Positions 10,211 through 19,876 of a stretch of DNA of 64,000 nt are shown here, piece by piece. The DNA lies in the NCBI GenBank assembly GCA_018350325.1, contig JAEVLN010000001.1, forward strand, positions 1,043,501 to 1,107,500, in the 5' to 3' direction. The notes beneath the pieces were generated by a model. It was given only the letters and a program-made list of their open reading frames with translations. It was not told where the DNA came from and did no database searches. Made by a program: the position numbers and the translations under genes. The first letter of the stretch is position 1. Every line of letters begins with the position of its first letter. The DNA is from Globodera rostochiensis (lineage: Eukaryota > Nematoda > Chromadorea > Rhabditida > Heteroderidae).

Positions 10211-11406
10211 TCAGACCCCAACGACTTTGTCAGCGTCAGCTTCTCCGCTGTTTTCACCCGCGGTGTAAGAGGACCACAGCGCCAGATTGTCTCGCAACAG
10301 TTGAATGATCAGCATGGAGTCCTTGTGGCTTTCTTCGTCCAACGTGTCCAGCCCCGCGGTTGCGTTGTCGAAAGCCTTCAAAAATAATATGTATTTCAAA
10401 AACATTTGCCAAAATGAAATTTGCGTAAATTGCACGCCCGCCCGCCCACCTGTTTGGCGAGTTCACAAGCCTTCGCGAAAGAGTTGAGAATTTCGAAGTA
10501 GAAAACGGAGAAGTTCAGCGCCAGGCCAAGACGTGTCGGATGGGTAGGCGCCATTTTGGTCTTGGCAATGTCGAACGCCGCTTGGTACGATTGTTGAGAC
10601 GCGTCCACAGTAGCTAAAAAAAAGGAAGTCAAGAAATTGTCAATTTAAATAAACAAAACATCAAATTCCTCACCTCGTTTGTTGGCCACCTCGGCCAAAT
10701 AGCGGTAGTAGTCACCCTTCATCTTCAAGTAGAACACCTGCGATTCCGGGTCCTCGGCCTTCGGGATCAGATATTTGTCAAGCAGATCCTAAAAAATGAT
10801 AAGAAAATAATTTATGGAAAGCTAAACTCTCTTAAACGGTAGATCTATCGGAATTTTGAAAAATCCAGAGGGTTCTTAAATTGTCCGAATTCGGAACTAC
10901 CGGTTCGGTTTCCGAGGCTCTAATTGAGTGTCTGGAATTGTCTTTTCTAAACCATACAACAAAACAAAACGAATTCAACACGCACCAACACGTCCTGGCA
11001 CATGTCGCGCAGCTCGGACTCAATCTTCTCCCGGTACTCCATGGCCACCTGCATCTCCTGAACCTCCGAATCCTCCTCCTGGACCTCCGAATCCTCCATG
11101 TATTGTTCGACGGAAGCGATGGCGCGACAGGAGGAGCGAAGCGCTCCGACGACATTTTTATATGCGACGGCGAACAGATTGCGCTCCTCGTTGATCAGCA
11201 CATTGCCGGACTCAATTACCTTAATTAAAAAATTTATGAATTTTTTTTTCTAAAATCAAGGCTAAATTTGTTTTTGTACATTTACTTTACAACGAACTCC
11301 TTAAGTACCACACCTTTTTGATCAACTGTGCCATGTCGTTGTAGCGTTTGGCCTTTTCGGCCAGCTTCGCATTGTCCACAAGCTCGTCCCTGTTGTTGGA
11401 GGCCAT
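10211..11406 (-). CDS. 14-3-3 protein
   Basis: Five exons (11406-11314, 11219-10986, 10788-10674, 10613-10450, 10375-10211) encode about 256 residues, slightly longer than the usual 245-250. 14-3-3 proteins bind phosphoserine or phosphothreonine motifs in client proteins as dimers in the cytosol. Visible hallmarks: [67 protein letters not shown] and [13 protein letters not shown]. The phosphate-binding residues (Lys of AYKNVV, second Arg position of the ARRSS motif, Arg-Tyr of YYRYLAEV) are kept. Oddities: the first Arg of ARRSS is Leu, RSSWR is RSSCR, and the acidic loop after helix 3 carries a repeat [14 protein letters not shown] that adds about 8 residues. The acidic C-terminal tail is present. 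Introns are 50-200 nt. Confidence 0.95.
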
Positions 11407-12177
11407 GCTTTTTGATCAAAATTGTTTAATATTTCGAAATGCTAAACATAGCTACCTATATTAGCTAATTTTGCATATTTTGGGATTTGATGCATATTCG
11501 GCTTTGTTTTGGCCTTATTTTGGTGGGGGTGGAAATTTTTTGTAAGATTTTGTGCTTTCTAATGGGTCCCACCATCTCATTCAAGTTTGAAGTTCTATAA
11601 TTCTTCTCAAATTAAACAAAAAACATTATTGGCACTATTAGAAAGCTCTACAAGTTTAATCCGAACGTAAGCATATGTAAACTAACAAATACGTACCTAA
11701 TTTGTAAAACAAATATCAAAAAGCCTAAAAACTATAAAAAAACTACTCTTTTGTCGCCACAATTTGTGGGTAAATTGAAGAACACTGACGGGATGAATTT
11801 CATAACATTATACATATATGTTACAGGTAATTTTGGAAATTCTAAAGTGGACAACTGAGTCTTCATTGATATGGACACTTCAGTCGAGGGCTTTGAAAAA
11901 TTTCTAAAATGCAAAAAAAAACGAATTTTTCCTTTTCTTTGTAAAATCCCTAAATTTGTCTGATCAGTTTAGGATCAGGTTGATCTGAGGGAGCATCGCC
12001 GTCAACGTTTTGAGACAAACAACCGCTTATTTTTTTTTTCATGATAGAAATACAACAAATAATGTACACAGATTCCAATATTAATACAGCAAAGAAGTGA
12101 ATCAACAATTATAATTCCATTTATCCATTTCTGTTTGAATTTCCTCCATTAAAGATCATTCGTCCGTTGTCCGTCCA
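11407..12177. other. Intergenic stretch between 14-3-3 and F-box-like genes
   Basis: No gene is supported. It contains the 14-3-3 upstream region. At about 11840-11900 lies a decayed copy of a dispersed repeat (core GTGGACAACTGAGTC, then GGACACTTCAGTC) that is also found near 36160 and 63700. Confidence 0.5.
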
Positions 12178-13429
12178 TCACTTCTTGGGCTCGCTTGGAC
12201 CTTCGTCGTTTTCGTCAAGCATCCTGAAAAAAAAAGAAAAATAAGAGAAGAATTTTGAGACAATTTCATTTTCTTACCCGTCGCCAATTTGACTGTCTTC
12301 GAACTCAATGTTGATGCAGTTCCACTCAAGTTCCTCTTCCCACTCAATGGCTTCCTTCTCCCACGCGGCCCATTTTGCCTCTTCTCGCACAATTGGACAA
12401 CGCACCAACAGCCAAGTCAGTTCGTCGAGGCGTCGAAATGTCAATCGCTCCTCCGTCAAATTGTTCTTCAGGTCAAATGGCGCAAAGTAATAGTTGTCCG
12501 CAATTTGCATGATGAAATTGGCCGGCTCAGAAGCGTTGACAAATGACTAAAATGAAGGGAATAATAACTCGCAAATATTATAAAAATGAGAAATTACCCC
12601 TTTGATTCCACGAAGAAGTGTTTTCCCTGAATGATGAAAGTGATCGGAAAACATCTTCGGAAGACCATCTTCACGGGCCGTGAGCAACCATTTGGCCACG
12701 GCTTGGCGTGAAGAAGCAGCGGCGTTGTCTTCGGCCGGAAATTCAGGCAAAAGTTTCATGGAATCGATCAAACGGAGCTTTGCACAGCCGCGGAGAATCG
12801 TCGGAGAGAATTGTCGCAAACGGTCCAATCCAGAGGAGTCCAAAAATAAGCGGCCAATGTTGTCGTTGATCAAAGGCCAAATCTTTTGCCAAATAATTTC
12901 CCAGCTGCGGCGGGTTTTGTCGCCGAAGGTATAAAATGCAACATTGGTCCCGGAAGAGTCAAAAAGTCGGCGAATGCGTTGAAGGAATTTGATGACGGTT
13001 TGGTCGACGTAACTAAAAGTTCAAAAACATTTTAAATTTCGTTTTAAGAAGAAGCGACCTGATTTCGATCTTTTCGAATCCGGTCACTTTGTTTGGAAGC
13101 GGTCCTTGAGGAATTGGCAGCCGTCCACCAGAGCGTATGTTGACAATTTGTGCGCCCTTCCCTCTGCGTGCGCGATGAATGTGCAGCCGGCCCAGCGACC
13201 ATTTCCTCGATTTGAAGTGAACGTCGACCAAGGCGTCAAAGCGATCACTGATCAACGCCAATAAAAGTCCGAGCTCAACAGGGCTAACGAAGGCGAAGAT
13301 TTCGTACCAAACGTCGGCACAAATGGAAAATTTGGGGATTTATTGCTTTTGATTTGACTCTATTGAAAATACTACTCACATTTCCTGCAGTTGCTGTTGC
13401 TGCTCTTCGTCGCTTACGTTGTCTGACAT
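12178..13429 (-). CDS. F-box-like protein of a cyst-nematode-expanded family
   Basis: Exons as read: 13429-about 13373 (MSDNVSDEEQQQQLQE), then the F-box-like exon ending 13059, 13012-12598, 12546-12278 and 12223-12178. The F-box-like segment contains DVWYEIFAFVSPVELGLLLA. Beyond it come FLQRIRRLFDSSGTN, PLINDNIGRLFLD and LVRCPIVREEAKWAAWEKEA, all familiar to me from a large Globodera family annotated as F-box or F-box-like. Such proteins would recruit substrates to SCF ubiquitin ligases through SKP1. A SKP1-like gene lies 3 kb away. Oddity: exon 1 ends at a good donor (AAAT|GTGAGT), but I find no AG acceptor in the right frame before the F-box exon; an in-frame TAA precedes ATCCCCAAATTTTCC. 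Either a non-canonical acceptor is used, the ATG at 13261 starts a shortened protein, or this copy is decaying. Confidence 0.75.
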
Positions 13430-13865
13430 TTTGTTGAAATCCAAATTGTTTTTAGTGGTTCCGATAAAACAATGCTAAAACAAATTTTAAGCAATATTTT
13501 TTGACTTTGATTAATTCAAAATTAGTCGATTACCCGACAAAGAATCAATTAATTTTTGTAAAACAGAACACCAGACGAGGACCCGGGATTAACGCTTATT
13601 AGAAAGGAAACTTTTAAAATATTTGTAAAAACAGAAAATATTGAATGAATGGGCATGAATAAAAATAAATATTGGTGAAAGGCATGTCTGACATAACTCT
13701 GTCTGCCGCGTCATTAGAGTTTGTCTGCTTATTTTTTTAAATCATTTGGCGTTATGTTTTGCACAAATTAATTAATTCGTTTTTTCCCTATTTTGTCGTA
13801 TATAAAATGCTTGCATTTGACCGCACCGATAAACTTAATATTCATTCGCTTTACTCTGTTCACTT

Positions 13866-14310
13866 GAGTGTGAATAAATGTGAGGCACACAAAACCCATT
13901 TGCTACATTTCATAAAAAAATGCCAAAAGTGTGAAAAAAATGTGACGCACACAAAACCCATTTGCTACATTTCATTAAAAAAATGCCAAAAGTGTGAAAA
14001 AAATGTGAGGCACACAAAACCCATTTGTATGCCAAAAGTGTGAAAAAAATGTGAGGCACACAAAACCCATTTGCTACATTTCATAAAAAAAATGCCAAAA
14101 GTGTGAAAAAAAGAGACGCACACGAAACCCATTTGCTACATTTCATTAAAAAAATGCCAAAAGTGTGAAAAAAATGTGAGGCACACAAAACCCATTTGTA
14201 TGCCAAAAGTGTGAAAAAAAGAGACGCACACGAAACCCACTTGCTACATTTCATAAAAAAAAATGCCAAAAGTGTGAAAAAAAAGAGACGCACACGAAAG
14301 CCAGCGCTTG
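13866..14310. repeat. Minisatellite with ~60-bp unit
   Basis: About eight units of GTGAGGCACACAAAACCCAT TTGCTACATTTCATAAAAAA ATGCCAAAAGTGTGAAAAAA follow each other. Some are shortened to a ~36-bp form lacking the CTACATTTCAT part. Related single units occur again near 14620 and 14765, around the tRNA-synthetase fragment. Open frames through it are repeat artefacts. Confidence 0.85.
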
Positions 14311-14433
14311 CTGACTCAACGCCTAATTGTACATTGAATTTTACACATTTAGAAGTCTCGAATTGTGTCAAGAATGTCTGTTTTGATTTCAAGGTATTGT
14401 CGGATCACAAAACAAGTTCTTCGCAAGTTTCAT

Positions 14434-14596
14434 AAAGCGCCATTTGAAATTGAGCCGTTGCCGCAATTCATTGACGAACGAAATCGGCTCTTTGACGATT
14501 TGATGGCCGTGCACAAGGTCGAGTTTGGCAAAAAAAGCTCGCGCACAAATTACGGTGACACGGCCGGACGGAAAAGCCGTTAATGGTATTTTCTGG
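14434..14596 (+). pseudogene. Threonyl-tRNA synthetase fragment (N-terminal/TGS part), frameshifted
   Basis: The segment reads KAPFEIEPLPQFIDERNRLF and onward in one frame. After a run of seven A near 14530 it continues in the next frame as ITVTRPDGKAVNGIFW before a TAG. This resembles the start of eukaryotic threonyl-tRNA synthetase, where a 'P-P-F/Y-I-R' helix precedes the TGS domain motif I-V-T-PDGK. Only about 55 codons are present, with no class II core. It is embedded in minisatellite units, so a broken duplicate fragment is likelier than a gene. The identification is from memory of the family pattern. Confidence 0.5.
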
Positions 14597-14988
14597 TAGA
14601 CGACGCCGTTGCAAAAAAAAGTGACGCACACAAGAGCCAGTTGGGTGGGAGTCGAAAAATTATGAATTTTTGACTCAACTTGGAATATGATTTTCCCCAA
14701 AAACCTACCCAAGCCCCCCCCCCCCCCCTCCAACAACCGTTCAAAAACCGGAATACTTTTTAAAAGAGACGCACACGAAACCCAGTTGCCACATACAGAA
14801 AAAAATGCCAAAAGTGTGATTAAAACACAAAAATTCGATCAATTCTGAATGGTAAATAGGTATAGGAGAAAGTCGAAACTTTGTATATGCTACGACAAAT
14901 TGGGCATACGAAAAATTCCGACATTCCCCGAATTCAGCGCTTTAACTTTAATAAGGCATAATGAATCATTGCTCCTAACAATGCCAAC

Positions 14989-16080
14989 GGCTACCGGTCC
15001 GAGTGTCGAATGATCCGAGTGTCGAAAGTCCGAGTGTCGAATGGTCCGAGTGTCAAATAAACCAAATACAGTCCGAGTGTCGAATAGTACTAAAAATGTC
15101 CGAGTGTCGAAAGTCCCAGTGTCGAAAAGTCTGAGTGTCGAATAGTGCAAATACTATCCGAGTATCGAACAGAACAAAAAATGTCCGAGTGCCGAATAAC
15201 CAGGGAAGGTCCCAGTGCCGAAACGAACCCGAAATGTTAGTGTTCGGGGTTCGACATTCGCAAAATCCGAGCTCAGATTCATGTTCTACGCATATTTTAA
15301 CTCTATTAAAATTTTAAATAGGGTGCACAAAACCGGGTAATCCGAGTCCCCCGGATACCGGATAGCTCAAAAAATATCCGTCCGGATACCGGGTAATTTG
15401 GTTGGGGTTGGTCCAAGACCCGGATAATTTTACCCCAAAAATTTCCAAGAACACCCGGATACCGGTCCCGGATAACCCGGTTTTGTCCAACTCTAATTTT
15501 AAACATCCAAAAATTTTTTTGTTAATTTTCCGTCGGGAGCACCCCTAAAGATGGTTATTTCCCTAATGAATCACACCACCAATATACTCAATCTCCCGTC
15601 TTCTTTTGAACAAAATTGGAATCCTAATTAAAAAACAGACACTAAATTTATTAGACCTCATCAACCTATTCATACCAGGGTACCTCGCACTTTGTAGTGG
15701 GTTTCCGATCTCAAACTCCACTCGCTCTTGTCTCTACACCGGTTGTCAAAATAAATAGAAAAACAACAGTATGTATGTATGTATGTACATAAATAAAAAG
15801 TATGAAAATTAATCCGATTTTACTTTTTGCAATGAAAAAAATAAGAATTCGACACTCGGTCGGTATTTGTTCTATTCGACACTTAGACTTTTTGACACTG
15901 GGACTTTTGACACTCGGACATTTTTTGTTCTGTTCGACACTCGGATAGTATTTGCATTATTCGACACTCAGACTTTTCGACACTGGGACTTTCGACACTC
16001 GGACATTTTTAGTTCTATTCGACACTCGGACATTTTTTCCACTATTCGACACTCACTATTCGACACACGGATCGGAAGCG
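14989..16080. mobile_element. Inverted-repeat transposon A with GTCCGAGTGTCGAA arrays
   Basis: The 1092-bp element is bounded by ATGCCAAC at 14981-14988 and 16081-16088, an exact 8-bp target duplication. The left end is GGCTACCGGTCCGAG and the right end (reverse complement) is CGCTTCCGATCCGTG. Arrays of GTCCGAGTGTCGAATAG-like units fill 15000-15230 in one direction and 15845-16070 in the other. The same element type occurs at 58369-59311 in the opposite orientation. No transposase is encoded. A second, smaller element (15319-15495) is nested inside it. Confidence 0.85.
15319..15495. mobile_element. Nested 177-bp MITE with 8-bp target duplication
   Basis: The ends are TAGGGTGCACAAAACCGGG and (reverse complement of the right end) TAGAGTTGGACAAAACCGGG. 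ATTTTAAA flanks both sides (15311-15318 and 15496-15503). The interior is CCGGATACCGG-type inverted repeats. TAG-starting ends and an 8-bp duplication suggest a hAT-like MITE inserted into element A. Confidence 0.75.
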
Positions 16081-16128
16081 ATGCCAACAAATTCAAAATG
16101 TTTGAATAACATTTTCCATTGTCGTTCA

Positions 16129-16135
16129 TATAAAA
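16129..16135 (+). promoter_or_regulatory. TATA box of the SKP1-like gene
   Basis: TATAAAA lies about 135 nt upstream of the SKP1-like ATG at 16266 and only about 40 bp from the target duplication of transposon A. The core promoter may therefore start just outside the insertion. Confidence 0.4.
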
Positions 16136-16265
16136 GCAGTGGATTTCAGTCATTCACTTTTTCTACATACATATTTTGTTTTATTGTCCCGTATTTTAAA
16201 AAAAAAAGTTCAGCTTTGTACATATTAATTTGTTGTATTTAATCGCGCGTATCAATTCTAAAATA

Positions 16266-17283
16266 ATGGCTGGGGAAGCTGAACGTGTCTATCCTCCGAC
16301 TAGCACTGCGCCACAGTACAGCGAAGAACTTCTCCAAAAAAATGTGAGAACTCCTTCCTAACTTTGTAGGGATTAGTGCCGGTTTTTTAATTGGTATTTT
16401 ACATAAACCTAAAGCTTTTCACTATTTTAGGTCGCTTGCAAATGCCGAGGAGGTGAAATTGTCCGAGTCCGCTTCTCTCTGCTGCTGCAATCCAAAACAT
16501 TTGAGGAGTTGTGGAAGGTGGCTGCTCCATTTTTTAAAACAATTTCCGTTTTTTTTTTGTATTTTTCAGTGTCAAGGCTTAGCGCTCAACGAGCTGCCGG
16601 ACGATTTTGTGTTCTCGGTCGAATCAGTTTCCTCGAGCGTCTTCAATAAGGTGGTCCACTGGATGAATCATCGCATTGGCGAGTTTGACATTTGGACCAA
16701 AAATAATGATTTAACAGTAATTTTATTTAGGCATGGAGGATCCGGTCGTTCAAATGGTGCACAAATTCAATTAGAAACCATTTCATTTTCATCATAATCT
16801 TCTCTTTACAGGATCCGAAAACGTACGAGGCCGTGTGGCTCACCTTCACCGAATACGAGAGGAACTTCTTCAAGGTCAGTTGTTGCTTAAAGCAGCACTC
16901 TTGGCCCATTTTTGATTATTTTTTTTCAATTTTCAGCTCAACGCGGTCCGGTTGGCAGAACTGCTGAACGCGAGCAATTTCTTGTGCATAAATTCGCTTG
17001 TGAGTACTACTTTATCTTGCACATACCTCTAGCTTAAATTCAATTTTAAAAAAATCTTTTTTTTCGTTTGAGTTTCGTAATTTTTGCTTTCATCTGGATG
17101 GAATGATTGAGTTTTTGTTAATTCATGAATTGAATTCAGCATCTCTACGCCACTCAAGCATTGGCCGCGCTGCTCAAAGGGAAAAGTTTGGAAGAGATCC
17201 GGGAGCTGATCGGCGCGAAGGACGATCTGAGCGAAGAACAGAAGAAAGAAATTCTTGCCAAGAATGTCTGGTGCCTTTATTAG
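16266..17283 (+). CDS. SKP1-like protein
   Basis: Six exons (16266-16343, 16431-16517, 16570-16716, 16812-16874, 16937-16999, 17140-17283) encode 193 residues, a little longer than typical SKP1 (about 160-170). The C-terminal half matches SKP1: LLNASNFLCINSLHLYATQ corresponds to the AANYL...LL helix, and LLKGKSLEEIRELI followed by LSEEQKKEILAKNVWC matches the dimer/F-box-binding end GKTPEEIR...ENEWC. SKP1 bridges F-box proteins to cullin 1 in SCF ubiquitin ligases. The N-terminal BTB/POZ-like part is poorly conserved (CRGGEIVRVRFSLLLQSKTF), with an extra Pro/Tyr-rich leader. Nematodes have many diverged SKP1-related genes, so this is probably a fast-evolving paralog and not the housekeeping SKP1. 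Two polyadenylation-like AATAAA motifs follow the stop. Confidence 0.85.
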
Positions 17284-17981
17284 ATAGCAGCGTGACGCAA
17301 CAAAACCAATAGATCCAATAAAACCATGTGACTATTCTTAAAAGTAATGTATCTCTATGTATGCACTCATTTCATAAACAAAATGTTGTAAATAAAACGG
17401 ATGAAATTGATCAAATCGGATTTTTTCGATCTCAAATTCCACCTAATTCTGTGGACGCCAAAAAAAACGACATAATGTTTGAACAAATTTTTTGGTACTA
17501 ATAAAAATCTTTTGGCGTTCTGTCACGCTTTAATTTTGGTCAAAAAAAAAAGTGACGTTTTTCCGAGTCGGTGCAATTTTCTTGCGGAGAGTGAATTTCC
17601 GACTATTTTTTATAACATTTTCAACAAGCGACAATAAAAATGGCTTGTAATTCTTTTATTTCCTTCCATGGCCGGCTCCTTTTTGCCAAAATAACCTTTT
17701 GTTATTCGATATTAAATTTTAAAACTTTTGAAGAATTGTCCATTTTTGAACATTACCCATCGGTGATCGGGATTCCGGGGCCGGATTTCGTGAAAATCCC
17801 GGTCCCGACCGCCGCCCCCTCCCTATTCATCATTAATCAATTAGATCATTTGGTGGATTATGAGAAAAATAAAAGTTAAAATTTTGGAGACGCCACTTTT
17901 GGTCCGCGCAGGAGTGTGCGTCGCTTTTGGTTTGTTTAAACTTTAAATTTGTTATAAAAAACAGTTTTTGTTTTTGTTCAG
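17284..17981. other. Spacer before the lipid phosphatase gene
   Basis: A plus frame at 17640-17879 (79 codons, MACNSFISFHG start) has no recognisable domain and no membrane segment. I cannot link it to the phosphatase downstream, whose first exon (with membrane span 1 and the start codon) I did not find. Confidence 0.35.
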
Positions 17982-19876
17982 TTGCGATCAGCTACATTCT
18001 GCAGAAATTGTTTGTGCCAACACATCGCGGTTTTTTTCGTGGGGACAAGTGCATTCGGCATTCGTTCAGACCAGAAACCTTCGAATTCAAGCAGTTCAAC
18101 ACCGTTGCAAATCTGACGACTATTTTTTGGGTGCAGCGCCGCATTTTTTTCATCACAATTAAATCTTTGTTTTATTTTTAAGTTGACGCTGGGCGAATTT
18201 GCGATGAACATCCGTCCGGGTGAACGCTTCGACGACCGTTACTGTCGATGGGATTGGCGACGACGGCTCGTGCAAATGCTCCATTTTACCAGTGAGTGTT
18301 TTGATTTTGAACATATTTTGTTGAAATTTAATAAACTACCTAATTAAGCAATTTGGCTGCTTGGCATGGCCATCAACACGTTCTTTCTCAACCTGTTCAA
18401 GCAGTCCGCGGGCTCATTGCGTCCATACTTCGTCAAGCTGTGTGAGCCGGTGGACAATGCTACCGGATTGGCCATTGACAACAAAACGTTCGGTGTCAAC
18501 CACTTCTTCAACAACTACACATGCTCAAATTCAAATTTGCACCAAGATGTGGACACTCGGCACAGCTTCTACTCCGGCCACGCGTCCAGCGCGTTCTTTT
18601 TCGCCACATTTCTCGTCGTAAGTTTTTGGTGGACTGATTCTTCTGATTCTAAACGTATTTGTTGTTCAACATAGGCCCGTAGCCAGGGTGGAAGCCCTGG
18701 TCCCTCCCGGAAATGTTTGAGAAAAAAAACCATAGGGGGGACCTTTTGTTTTGCAAAAAAAAAAAACGCATCATTTTTGGACTTCTTAACAAATTATATT
18801 CTTCAAAAAACTCCCGCGGCGGCGCCTATCGGCACCGCCGACCCGGCCGCCTCCTCGCTTGAAAAGTTTTGAAAAAAAATGCGCGGAAAAAACACGGAAA
18901 TTGGTTCCGGCACTCAGTTGGTCTGTCATTTGAGCGCCGGAAAATTGCTTAAGAAAAATGCAGTAAACAGCGAAACACACCTCTAAAATCCAACTTTTTG
19001 GGGAAAAAATTCCTTAACACAAATACATAAAAACGGAAAATGCACCCATCAAAATCGACTTTTTTTTTTTGGCTTGCCCCCCTCCCCCCCCGATGGCTAC
19101 GGCCCTGGTTCAACACATTTTGCTTTTTGCAGTTGTACATCCATGGACGAATTTTGCCCAGTTGTCATCGTTGCTTCAGCTTTTTCTTCGCACTGTACGC
19201 GCTGCCGTTTGGTGCCGCCTCATTTGTGACGATGACGCGTGTGTCGGGGCACAAAAGTCACAGCGTGGACGTCATTTTTGGTGCTTTGGCTGGCACCGCT
19301 GTTGCCGTTTGTATGGTGCGTGCGTGTGTGTTAGCCTGCTGCTGGGGTTGGCAGTTTCTGACAATTCTTTGGTTATCCAAACCGAATTTTCGGAATCGAA
19401 ACCGCTAATCTTCCTGTCAGCAATTCGATTGATTTTGCTTTTTTGTTGAAACAGATTTTTGAAAGTGATCATTTTTGAATTGTCTAATTGATCAATACAA
19501 TTTTCTATCATGCCAAATTAGATCATTTTAGATTTTAATCGTTTTTGGTTCAATTCAATTGCCCAGATTTTGTTTTTTTGTTGAGACAGCTTTTGAAAGT
19601 GATCATTTTTGAATTGTCTAATTGATCAAAACAATTTTCTATCATACCAAATTAGTTCATTTTAGATTTTAATCGTTTTTGATTCATTTCAATTGCCCAT
19701 TTAACGCGTCTCTCTTTTTTCAGGTGTTCTTTCACAGAGACCAATTTTTCGCCGCCACTTTTGTTGCTAATAGGAAATCAGAGAGTGGGAGCAGTGGGAA
19801 AAGCGGGAAAAGCGGCGCATCATCGGAGCCCTCCAGGGATGAAATTTTTGATTTAGGAAATTATCTCATTTTCTAG
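17982..19876 (+). CDS. Lipid phosphate phosphatase (PAP2 family), 5' end unresolved
   Basis: Exons 17982-18130, 18183-18291, 18349-18617, 19133-19315 and 19724-19876 join in frame. The PAP2 active-site motifs appear in order: KQSAGSLRPYF (motif 1, K-x6-RP), FYSGHASS (motif 2, SGH) and TRVSGHKSHSVD (motif 3, Arg, then His and Asp). The early exon THRGFFRGDKCIRHSF matches the first loop of animal lipid phosphate phosphatases. The enzyme would remove phosphate from phosphatidic acid or lysophosphatidic acid at a membrane, using His and Asp catalysis. Motif 3 begins Thr-Arg where most members have Ser-Arg. The tail is Ser/Gly/Lys-rich. Introns 3 and 4 are long because of insertions: a 436-bp transposon (18672-19107) in one and a 130-bp tandem duplication (19435-19695) in the other. 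The starting exon and first membrane span are missing from my reading. Confidence 0.82.
18672..19107. mobile_element. hAT-like element (GGGC(C)GTAGCC family) in an intron
   Basis: GTTCAACA flanks both sides (18664-18671 and 19108-19115), an exact 8-bp duplication. The ends are TAGGCCCGTAGCCAGGG and, in reverse complement, CAGGGCCGTAGCCATCG. The interior shares CCATAGGGGG, a GC hairpin (GGCGGCGCCTATCGGCACC) and TCCAACTTTTTGGGG with the element at 44856-45358, so they are one family. It lies wholly inside an intron of the lipid phosphatase gene. Confidence 0.85.
19435..19695. repeat. Two-copy tandem duplication in an intron
   Basis: A ~130-bp segment starting TTTTGTTGAAACAG and containing GAAAGTGATCATTTTTGAAT occurs twice in a row (about 19437-19567 and 19569-19697) with few differences. 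It lies inside the last intron of the lipid phosphatase gene. Confidence 0.8.

Noticed and set aside
13759..14435. Frames encoding repeated HLLHFIKKCQKCEKNV
   Set aside because: They are produced by the 60-bp minisatellite; the frame is not conserved between units.
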